In this document: positions 58,050-64,000 of the stretch, one piece after another
How positions within the stretch are numbered: position 1 is the first letter of the stretch
How the letters are laid out: the number at the start of each line of letters is the position of its first letter
Source: Tabrizicola_A sp044377735
GTDB lineage: Bacteria > Pseudomonadota > Alphaproteobacteria > Rhodobacterales > Rhodobacteraceae
Assembly (NCBI GenBank): GCA_044377735.1
Contig: JBILYK010000001.1
Coordinates: forward strand, 57,016 to 121,015
Length of the DNA stretch: 64,000 nucleotides
Reading direction: 5' to 3'
Made by a program: the position numbers and the translations under genes
The notes under the pieces: model-generated
Database searches by the model: none
Told to the model about the DNA's origin: nothing
The model's input: only the letters and a program-made list of their open reading frames with translations

Positions 58050-59953
58050 GCCTTGTCTCCCTTTGCCGCGCGGGCGGCATCCCAGATGCCGCAGAGGCGG
58101 GCGTATTTGCTGGCCATATCTTGCACGGCCTGATCGTCGGTCAGCTTGCCCGCCAGCCAGCCCCGCGCCGCTTCGCCAAAGATGGTGCGGCCGATGGCAA
58201 AGCCTTTCACCAGATCATGCCGCGCGGCAAGTTGCAGTGAGGTCGCAAGTTCGGCTTCGCTGGCATCCAGCCCCAAGACGACAATGCCGCGCACGTGGCT
58301 GTCGCGCGCGGTGATCGCCGCGCAGGCGGCGCGATAGGCTGTGTCGGTGGCAAAGGGTTCCAGCTTCCACCAATCGGGGTAGATGCCCAAATCGTAGAAC
58401 CGAGAAATCACCTCGGCGCTGGTGGTGTCATTCACCGGGAAAACTTTGGACGGAATGATTTCCAACAGCATCTCCAGCCGGTTGCGGCGGCAGGCGTGGA
58501 ACAGGCGGCGTACCGTGTCTTCCTGCGCGGCCTTCATCTCGGGCGTATCATCCGGGTGATAAAAGCACAGTACTTTCACCACATGCTCCAAGGGCCATTC
58601 CGACAGCCCGCCGAAATCAGGGCCGATCTCGGGCTCTAGCGTCAGGGGGCGTGAGCCGGGCCATTCCACCGGATGCCCGATCCAAAGACCGGTGCCTGCG
58701 GCGGCATAAAGCGCATCGCGGCCAAGGCGCGAATCGCACAAGATGCCATAGCCGGGCTGACCGGCTGACACCTGAAGCGCGGCTTTCAGGCAGAGTTTCT
58801 TGAAGGCGCCTATCTTTTCCGGCGTAGCCCCCTCCATCGCCTCAAGCTGCATACGGTGGTCAAAAGCAAAGACCCGCATGCTGGACCAATCCTTTTGCCG
58901 GTTTGTGGACCAGTGGATTTGCTCAAGGGCGGCATCCTTGCGCAGGGCTTTGGTAACAACGCCGCGTGCCAGGAAGAACTGCAGCTCCTCCCAAGATGGA
59001 TAGGCGGGCGTGCAGCCGTGGCGCGAGACAGCAAAGGCCCCGCAGGCATTGGCGTATTTCAGGGCCATGGGCCAAGGTTCCCCGTCCAGCCAGCCTTTCA
59101 GCAGGCCCGACATGAACCCATCGCCTGCGCCCAGCACGTTGAACACCTCGATCGGAAAGCCGGGGCCGGAGTCGCCTTCATCAAGATTGTCGGGAATGGC
59201 CCCGGTAAAGGCCGCCGCCCCCATTGGGCCGCGTTTGCACACCAGCGTGGCGGCGGACACCGCCCGCACGGCGCGCAAGGCGGCGATGGTGTCGGTGGTG
59301 CCGCCCGCGATGTGGAATTCTTCCTCGGTTCCAACGATCAGATCAAACAGATGCAGCGTGGATTGCAGCTTGGCCGTCACAGCGGCGGATTCGATGAACC
59401 GGCTTTCGCCATCACCATGGCCCGCCAGACCCCACAGATTGGGGCGATAGTCGATGTCCAAGGCGGTTTGCAGCCCGTGCTTGCGCGCCAGATGCAGCGC
59501 CTTCATCACGGCGGCTTCGGTGCGCGGATTGGACAGATGCGTTCCCGTGGCCACCACGGCGCGGGCCGAGGCGATGAAGCCCTCGTCGATGTCATCTTCG
59601 CACAGCGCCATATCGGCGCAGTTTTCGCGGTAGAAGATCAGGGGAAACTGCTGCTCATCGCGGATGCCCAGCAAAACCAGCGCCGTCAACCTGTCAGGAT
59701 CGGTTTTCACGCCATCTACATTGACACCTTCGCGCGCCAGTTCCTCGCGGATGAAACGGCCCATGTGCTCGTTGCCCACGCGGGTGATCAGGGCTGAACG
59801 TAGCCCCAGACGGGCGGTGCCCGCCGCCATGTTGCAAGGGCTGCCACCAATGTATTTCTGGAACGACCCCATGTCTTCCAGCCGCCCGCCCACCTGCGCG
59901 CCGTAAAGATCCACCGAAGCGCGACCGATGGTGATGACATCAAGGGTTTTCAT
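58046..59953 (-). CDS. iolC: 5-dehydro-2-deoxygluconokinase fused to DUF2090 domain
   Basis: A 635-residue bifunctional protein. Residues about 1-320 are a PfkB sugar kinase (DVITIGRASVDLYGAQVGGR, YIGGSPCNMAAGTARLGLRS, FNVLGAGDGFMSGLLKGWLD with the catalytic Asp) that phosphorylates 2-deoxy-5-keto-gluconate. Residues about 325-635 are DUF2090, an aldolase-like TIM barrel (MRVFAFDHRMQLEAM, GIVVLGLDASEAELATSLQL), proposed to do the next step, cleavage by IolJ. This fusion is usual in Proteobacteria. It is the first gene of the run; iolG and iolA are not in this window. Two inverted repeats upstream are candidate IolR sites. Confidence 0.95.
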   Translation of the reverse strand: MKTLDVITIGRASVDLYGAQVGGRLEDMGSFQKYIGGSPCNMAAGTARLGLRSALITRVGNEHMGRFIREELAREGVNVDGVKTDPDRLTALVLLGIRDEQQFPLIFYRENCADMALCEDDIDEGFIASARAVVATGTHLSNPRTEAAVMKALHLARKHGLQTALDIDYRPNLWGLAGHGDGESRFIESAAVTAKLQSTLHLFDLIVGTEEEFHIAGGTTDTIAALRAVRAVSAATLVCKRGPMGAAAFTGAIPDNLDEGDSGPGFPIEVFNVLGAGDGFMSGLLKGWLDGEPWPMALKYANACGAFAVSRHGCTPAYPSWEELQFFLARGVVTKALRKDAALEQIHWSTNRQKDWSSMRVFAFDHRMQLEAMEGATPEKIGAFKKLCLKAALQVSAGQPGYGILCDSRLGRDALYAAAGTGLWIGHPVEWPGSRPLTLEPEIGPDFGGLSEWPLEHVVKVLCFYHPDDTPEMKAAQEDTVRRLFHACRRNRLEMLLEIIPSKVFPVNDTTSAEVISRFYDLGIYPDWWKLEPFATDTAYRAACAAITARDSHVRGIVVLGLDASEAELATSLQLAARHDLVKGFAIGRTIFGEAARGWLAGKLTDDQAVQDMASKYARLCGIWDAARAAKGDKA

Positions 59954-59992
59954 GCGATGTTCCCAAAGAAAACGGCGATGGTCTGCGATAAT

Positions 59993-60036
59993 GGAATAAA
60001 TATTCTACTTATTGCGACTGTGGAAGAATTAATTCC
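59993..60036. promoter_or_regulatory. Two inverted repeats upstream of iolC (IolR-like sites)
   Basis: GGAATAAATATTC (59993-60005) and GGAAGAATTAATTCC (60022-60036) are both GGAA...TTC(C)-type inverted repeats with AT-rich centres, 40 and 69 bp before the iolC start. RpiR-type IolR of rhizobia is reported to bind GGAA-N6-TTCC-like sites. The regulator gene is not in this window. Confidence 0.5.
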
Positions 60037-60782
60037 AATTCGGTGAAAGCAAGTGCTTCAAGGGCGGGAATATGAAAGGCCCGCGCCGCGCAATGTGCCT
60101 CGGGCCGTCCAGATCTACATTGGCAACTGCGCCGTTAACTGCCACGCCCCGCCCAATTGCGGTGATTGGACGAAGAGGTAGCGGTGTGGTCGATGACGGC
60201 GGCGATCGCGGCTTCAGGTTCCCAGTCGAAGAAGAAGTTCGGCCTGAGAAGAGCTTAACCATATGATTTAATTTTAAAATAGTGAACTTTGCGTCACGCT
60301 TTATTGAATAGTTTTGTATAACTTCGAGAGACACCCCCAATTTCGGCTCTCCCCATGAAGCACTGACCGCATTCTGAAGAGTAGGGACGCAGTCGTGACT
60401 TCCTCGTGGGCAACCTCAGCCACCGCCTGTCATTGCGCTGATAGGCCTCTTCTGCCTGCAGAAGGAATTTTCGCCCCGGTAAATCAGTCTCGCTCAGACG
60501 AAAATGGGACCAATACTCGTCCAGCTAGGCTGCGACCATCATCGCTTTACGCCGCGCCACATGAGCTGAAGCGGTTCCGAGACCTTGAACGATTCGACCA
60601 TGCTGATAGGTGCATCTCAGGTCAGAAGGAGTTTATCTGAAAAAGCAAAAAAGCCGTCCCTTTGGAAGGTATACGGTGCCCAACTGGTCGTCAATTTGGT
60701 CTACGCTCCATCCGTCCAAGATGATCCCAGAGAGATTTATTGAGCGATTTCAGGTTGTTTCCAAGTAAATACTCGGTGCGAG
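60037..60782. other. Long non-coding or decayed region left of the island boundary
   Basis: About 750 bp without a gene I can support. It has moderate GC, an AT-rich patch (60255-60320, with TTTAATTTTAAAATAG) and open frames of 60-100 codons on both strands (for example 60029-60340 minus and 60395-60640 plus) with no recognisable protein features. It may be decayed sequence from earlier insertions next to the tRNA attachment site. Confidence 0.5.
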
Positions 60783-60834
60783 TGGTGCCGCTGAAGGGAC
60801 TCGAACCCCCGACCCCATCATTACGAATGACGTG
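60783..60834 (-). pseudogene. 3' fragment of a tRNA-Thr(CGT) gene (attachment-site remnant)
   Basis: On the minus strand this is CACGTCATTCGTAATGATGG, GGTCGGGGGTTCGAGTCCCT and TCAGCGGCACCA: the anticodon stem-loop (anticodon CGT), variable loop, T arm, 3' acceptor strand and CCA of a tRNA-Thr. The D arm and 5' acceptor strand are missing; the sequence upstream (CTAGCC) is unrelated. A 3' tRNA half like this is the standard scar left at one end of an element that integrated into the tRNA gene by a tyrosine recombinase. Confidence 0.85.
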
Positions 60835-60920
60835 GGCTAGACGCCAACCGTCTTGATAACTCAGTGTTTTCTCTAGGCCGTCTGTCGCGTTGCAAGGATG
60901 TTGCAAGAACGCCCTTGCGC

Positions 60921-61703
60921 TCAACTGTGCCGCTTTGCAAGATAGGTGCAAATGGCACACGACACCTGAACCAGAAGTTCGGCATCCTCGGGGGCGGGCC
61001 TGCTTTGCTCGCTGACGTGCCGTCCATGCTGCGAGGCGAAGCCGTAGAGCTTACTCACGGCTTCATCGAGCGGCTTCGGGAGGTTCAGATTTCCGACGAT
61101 CTGGCCGAGTGTCTGCTTGCTGCCGAGAACATCTTGGGCGACACACTCCACCGCCGCCATCGAGTGCGACACCGCTCCCGTAATGTCAGGGTCGGGGCGG
61201 CGGGAGATGTCCCGGATTGCTTCCTCGATCTCGGTCGCAGCGTTCTTGCGCCCAGTGCCTGAGAGGGTCTTCGCGGCTTCGGCAGTTGCAACTCGAAAGG
61301 TCTCGTCCCCGCGATAGACAATCCCCTCATTCGGCGCGAACTGCCAACCGATGCCCGCACCAATGAAGAAGTCATTCATCGCCTGAGCATACTGAACCGC
61401 GCTATCGTAGCCATATGTTCCTTCAATGAAGGACAATAGGGCTTCGGCAACGTCATAAACCTTGAACCAGTCGCAGTGCCGAATGTCGTATAGCACCTCG
61501 TCACGAATGTTCGGAACTTCGCTCCAGTTGCTCGGGTCAGGTGCGCCTAGCAATACCCTACATGTCACAGAACGAATCTGACCGTAACTAGGACCACAGT
61601 CGTATGCATTCTGGATGACTGCATATCTCAGTCCATCCGGCGCATCCGTCCTGATCGTGATCGGCGGCGTTGTCGCAAAGTTGTGGCGCTTTGAGAATGA
61701 CAT
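60921..61703 (-). CDS. AbiJ-like abortive infection protein (putative)
   Basis: A 260-residue soluble protein. The N-terminal part (MSFSKRHNFATTPPITIRTD, LRYAVIQNAYDCG, VLYDIRHCDWFKVYDVAEAL) resembles the AbiJ-NTD4 type domain found at the front of phage-defence proteins. The C-terminal 90 residues (GAVSHSMAAVECVAQDVLGS, LGQIVGNLNLPKPLDEAVSK, QHGRHVSEQSRPAPEDAELL) look like the HEPN-like RNase domain that follows in AbiJ, with Arg-His in GRHVSE. It begins only 22 bp after the tRNA-Thr 3' end on the same strand and has no clear ribosome binding site. Function as an abortive-infection toxin is inferred from this layout and the island setting. Confidence 0.6.
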   Translation of the reverse strand: MSFSKRHNFATTPPITIRTDAPDGLRYAVIQNAYDCGPSYGQIRSVTCRVLLGAPDPSNWSEVPNIRDEVLYDIRHCDWFKVYDVAEALLSFIEGTYGYDSAVQYAQAMNDFFIGAGIGWQFAPNEGIVYRGDETFRVATAEAAKTLSGTGRKNAATEIEEAIRDISRRPDPDITGAVSHSMAAVECVAQDVLGSKQTLGQIVGNLNLPKPLDEAVSKLYGFASQHGRHVSEQSRPAPEDAELLVQVSCAICTYLAKRHS

Positions 61704-61725
61704 ACGCAAACCGAGGTGAGGAGGA

Positions 61726-61801
61726 TGGTGCCCCAAGACGGACTCGAACCGCCGACCTTGTCCTTACGAAGGACCTGCTCTACCAGCTGAGCTATTAGGG
61801 C
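61726..61801 (-). tRNA. tRNA-Thr (anticodon CGT)
   Basis: A complete cloverleaf on the minus strand with encoded CCA. Acceptor strands GCCCTAA and TTGGGGC pair (one G-U); D arm GCTC...GAGC; anticodon stem-loop GGTCC-TTCGTAA-GGACA gives anticodon CGT (first stem pair mismatched); T arm GGCGG-TTCGAGT-CCGTC. The T-loop and anticodon loop equal those of the 60783-60834 fragment, but stems and acceptor differ, so it is another tRNA-Thr gene, probably carried by the island. Confidence 0.93.
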
Positions 61802-61883
61802 TACGCAGCGCCTCGTTTAAACGACGAAGCGCCGACGTGCAACAGCAATTGATCGCCGTCGCCCGCTCTGCTACCTCTTTGTC

Positions 61884-62237
61884 ATGGCAGATAATAACCG
61901 CGGACGAGACATAGGCAAGCTGCGCGTTCACGCCCCTCAGGAGCGTGACCCTGCCACCATGGCAGAAGTCGAGGCAGCAGCCGAACGCAAGCGGATGCTC
62001 GACTTGCGCGCCGTGCTTCGCAAACTGGAACCAGACGTTCGCCGTCACTCGGCCCTGTTCGACTCGGGTGTGGTCAAAACGCAGAAGGACCACGACAAGC
62101 TGCGCGACTTGGTCCTGCGCGCCATCGGCCTCGGCGGCGAGGACAAGCTGCCGGTCGCGCTACTCGACGAAGTCGGCCTGAGGTCAGAACCGAACCCAAC
62201 AGTCCACGTCGAGAACGACGGCAAAGCGCCGTTCTGA
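61884..62237 (+). CDS. Small charged protein of unknown function in the island
   Basis: A 117-residue hydrophilic protein starting MADNNRGRDIGKLRVHAPQE, with a helical, Glu/Arg/Lys-rich middle (MAEVEAAAERKRMLDLRAVL, VVKTQKDHDKLRDLVLRAIG) and no membrane segment. It is 82 bp from the tRNA-Thr gene, divergent from it, and 97 bp upstream of the methyltransferase gene on the same strand. I recognise no domain. It could be a small accessory protein of the modification gene. Confidence 0.6.
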   Translation: MADNNRGRDIGKLRVHAPQERDPATMAEVEAAAERKRMLDLRAVLRKLEPDVRRHSALFDSGVVKTQKDHDKLRDLVLRAIGLGGEDKLPVALLDEVGLRSEPNPTVHVENDGKAPF

Positions 62238-62334
62238 TACCTGTCCTGCCCACTCAGCAAAACTGGCAACCAAGTCTCCGGTTGGAATCGGCGCTGACCG
62301 ATGCCATGATGCGGGCGAAACAAAGGTAGAACGA

Positions 62335-63744
62335 ATGCTTCTTGAGACCATTGATCGCACCCGGCTAGAAGTCTCCCCGACGCTTGACCCTAAGCGCCGT
62401 TCGAAGCTGGGTCAGTTCATGACTCCTGGTCGCATCGCATCTTTCATGGCGGAGATGTTCGATACCTTACCCAAGAACGTTCGCCTGCTCGACGCCGGTG
62501 CAGGGATGGGTGCATTAACCGCCGCCTTCGTTGCTGAGGCTCTTTCCCGCGTCACGGTGCCCAACTCGATAGATGTGACCTGTTTCGAGGTCGATGACCG
62601 GCTCGCGTCGATCCTTGACGATACTATGGCGGCCTGTGCCGCTCAATGCGCAGAAGCTGGGGTTACCTTCACGAGCCGGGTCATTCGAGACGACTATATC
62701 CTGCAATCGGCAGAGCCACTCTTGAGCGAGCAACGCTCCTACAATTGTGCCATTCTCAATCCGCCATATGGCAAGATCAATCAGGCCTCCGAGTGGCGGC
62801 TAGGTTTACGCTCCCTTTGGATTGAAACGGTGAACCTCTACACCGCCTTTGTCGCTGTTGCGCTCGGTCAAATGATGGAGGGCGGCGAAATTGTCGCCAT
62901 CACGCCACGATCCTTTTGCAATGGCTCCTACTATGAGCCGTTCCGGCACTTGTTGCTGGCCGGTTCGGCAGTCATGAACCTGCATGTATTCGAGTCCCGC
63001 CGATCCTCTTTCAAGGACGATGATGTATTGCAGGAGAACATGATTTTCCGCCTGCGCAAAGGCGGTGAGCAAGGCGACGTGGCGCTGTCGACCGATGAGA
63101 CAGAGCCGCGCCAAGTTCCTTTTGCTAACATCGTGCGCCCCTCTGATCGCCATGCCTTCATTCGTTTGCCTGTTTCCGGCAATGATCTGGCCGATAGCGT
63201 TCAGGCGCTGCCCTGCGTGCTGGCCGATCTTGGTATACAGGTCTCGACTGGCCGGGTTGTCGACTTCCGCGCCACGGAACATCTACGCAAGGAACCCGGC
63301 GACGACACGGTTCCACTCATCTATCCGCAACATTTTCACGAAGGCGGTATCCGCTGGCCGATTGCAAACTTTCGAAAGTATAATGCACTGGCCGACAACG
63401 ATGAGACAGCCAAGTTGATCACGCCCGCAGGCGTCTTCGTGCTGACCAAGCGTTTCACCGCCAAGGAAGAAAAGCGCCGCCTTGTCGCGACAATCTACGA
63501 GGGTGAACGTGCCGGATTCGAGAACCACTTGAATTACTTCCACGAAGACGGCGCGGGCTTACCTCTCAACCTTGCTCGCGGCCTTGCGGCGTTCCTGAAC
63601 TCGGACGCTGTGGACCAATATTTCCGCATTTTCTCCGGACATACGCAGGTCAACGCAACGGACCTGCGCAGCCTGCACTATCCGTCACGGGCCGATCTTG
63701 TGGCGCTTGGGCACGGCAGCATCACAATGTCTGACCTGCTTTAG
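62335..63744 (+). CDS. Eco57I/PstI-type N6-adenine DNA methyltransferase
   Basis: A 469-residue class I adenine methyltransferase. GQFMTPGRIASFMAEMF (residues 26-42) is motif X, LLDAGAGMGALTAAFVAEAL (51-70) motif I for S-adenosylmethionine, TCFEVDD motif II, and LNPPYGKIN (141-149) the catalytic NPPY motif IV. The C-terminal half (about 230-469; ISTGRVVDFR-like QVSTGRVVDFRATEHLR, PLIYPQHFHEGGIRWP) resembles the target-recognition part of Eco57I and PstI/BsuBI-type modification enzymes. It probably protects host DNA as part of a restriction-modification system. No restriction endonuclease gene is in view; one may lie past the right edge. Confidence 0.87.
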   Translation: MLLETIDRTRLEVSPTLDPKRRSKLGQFMTPGRIASFMAEMFDTLPKNVRLLDAGAGMGALTAAFVAEALSRVTVPNSIDVTCFEVDDRLASILDDTMAACAAQCAEAGVTFTSRVIRDDYILQSAEPLLSEQRSYNCAILNPPYGKINQASEWRLGLRSLWIETVNLYTAFVAVALGQMMEGGEIVAITPRSFCNGSYYEPFRHLLLAGSAVMNLHVFESRRSSFKDDDVLQENMIFRLRKGGEQGDVALSTDETEPRQVPFANIVRPSDRHAFIRLPVSGNDLADSVQALPCVLADLGIQVSTGRVVDFRATEHLRKEPGDDTVPLIYPQHFHEGGIRWPIANFRKYNALADNDETAKLITPAGVFVLTKRFTAKEEKRRLVATIYEGERAGFENHLNYFHEDGAGLPLNLARGLAAFLNSDAVDQYFRIFSGHTQVNATDLRSLHYPSRADLVALGHGSITMSDLL

Positions 63745-63790
63745 CCCTCAACTTTGAACTGCTTCGCCGGGTCCGCTTGAATCCAGATAT

Positions 63791-63978
63791 CCCAAGTTCA
63801 ACAGAAAATCGGCTAAGTAATTGAATTCACTTGTGGCGATTTCTGGAATTGCCACAACAACAGGCGGTTCAAGCAGGCTTTGAGCCCAAGTTCAACAGAA
63901 AATCGGCTAAGTAATTGAATTCACTTGTGGCGATTTCTGGAATTGCCACAACAACAGGCGGTTCAAGCAGGCTTTGAG
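63791..63978. repeat. Two perfect tandem copies of a 94-bp unit
   Basis: The unit CCCAAGTTCAACAGAAAATC...GGCTTTGAG occurs at 63791-63884 and 63885-63978 with no differences that I can see. Each copy contains TTGTGGCGATTTC...GGAATTGCCACAA, an imperfect palindrome able to form a long hairpin. On the minus strand each unit starts CTCAAAGCCTGCTTGA; entering from the right edge, a short frame reads LFEALDVSKPA then stop at 63963, while another frame stays open through the first unit (VVVAIPEIATSEFNYLADFL) and is stopped at 63869 only because the 94-bp length shifts the frame. So the duplication probably affects the 3' end of a leftward gene that starts beyond the window. Confidence 0.8.
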
Positions 63979-64000
63979 ACGTCCAGGGCTTCGAAGAGGG

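Noticed and set aside
60395..60640. An 81-codon plus-strand frame near the island edge
   Set aside because: No start-site support, odd composition and no recognisable family; treated as decayed or non-coding sequence.
60691..60960. An 89-codon minus-strand frame reading GGSSPFSGTT
   Set aside because: That peptide is the well-known false translation of a tRNA T arm; here it is the tRNA-Thr fragment.
60783..61801. A 0.9-kb mini-island bounded by the intact tRNA-Thr and the 3' fragment
   Set aside because: The topology fits, but the two tRNA sequences differ at many stem positions and the acceptor arms are not compatible, so they are not direct-repeat att sites of one event. The true partner is probably right of the window.

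Overview
The window looks like a chromosomal segment of an alphaproteobacterium of the order Rhodobacterales (Rhodobacter/Roseobacter relatives). The evidence is the high GC content, the gene content and order (a CtrA-type flagellar cluster, DUF5368 next to a Tat-exported sulfide:quinone reductase, an IolC-DUF2090 fusion) and interspersed GC-rich hairpins followed by GGAGTATTT(T/C)TGCCAAGATGAA-like sequence. All identifications come from reading the sequence; no searches were run.

Layout. 1-15.2 kb: flagellar genes. The minus-strand run motB, flgE, flgK, flgL, flgI lies to the right; fliF, a fliH-like gene, fliN and fliP are on the plus strand; fliL, an unknown gene, motE, motA, a large exported protein, a lytic transglycosylase and the start of flhA run leftward off the edge. 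Two CtrA-like boxes sit at the fliL/fliF divide and upstream of flgE. 15.5-20.4 kb: xthA, an MFS exporter, an OmpR-type response regulator, ribA and an L,D-transpeptidase. Two short terminator-bearing RNA candidates lie here, one preceded by a perfect FNR box placed at -41.5. 20.4-25.4 kb: a pcaF thiolase, then DUF5368/sulfide:quinone reductase divergent from a SulP transporter. 25.4-27.8 kb: pxpBCA-type 5-oxoprolinase genes. 28-34 kb: a FecR protein, a CHASE2-adenylate cyclase and a Crp-family regulator, an RTX calcium-binding repeat protein and an unknown protein. 34.2-38.2 kb: pyrF, a DgcA/N-methylproline-demethylase-like flavoenzyme with a divergent TetR regulator, and a MarR regulator.

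38.3-54.4 kb is the most interesting part. It is a 16-kb set of thirteen co-oriented genes, mostly overlapping: a molybdenum hydroxylase (FAD subunit plus fused 2Fe-2S/Mo subunit), a 6-hydroxynicotinate-reductase-like Fe-S flavoprotein, a UPF0280 (ApbE-like) protein, a DUF1185 protein, an unknown membrane protein, a complete LIV-type ABC importer and an ATP-dependent hydantoinase/oxoprolinase pair. Read together, the genes suggest import, hydroxylation, reductive dearomatisation and ATP-driven ring opening of an N-heterocycle whose identity is unknown. This is inference.

54.4-60 kb: myo-inositol catabolism genes iolC, iolD, iolE, iolB on the minus strand. From 60.8 kb the character changes. 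A 3' fragment of a tRNA-Thr(CGT) gene marks the likely edge of a genomic island that carries an AbiJ-like gene, an intact but different tRNA-Thr(CGT), a small unknown protein, an Eco57I/PstI-type adenine methyltransferase and a 94-bp tandem duplication. The island continues past the right edge of the window.
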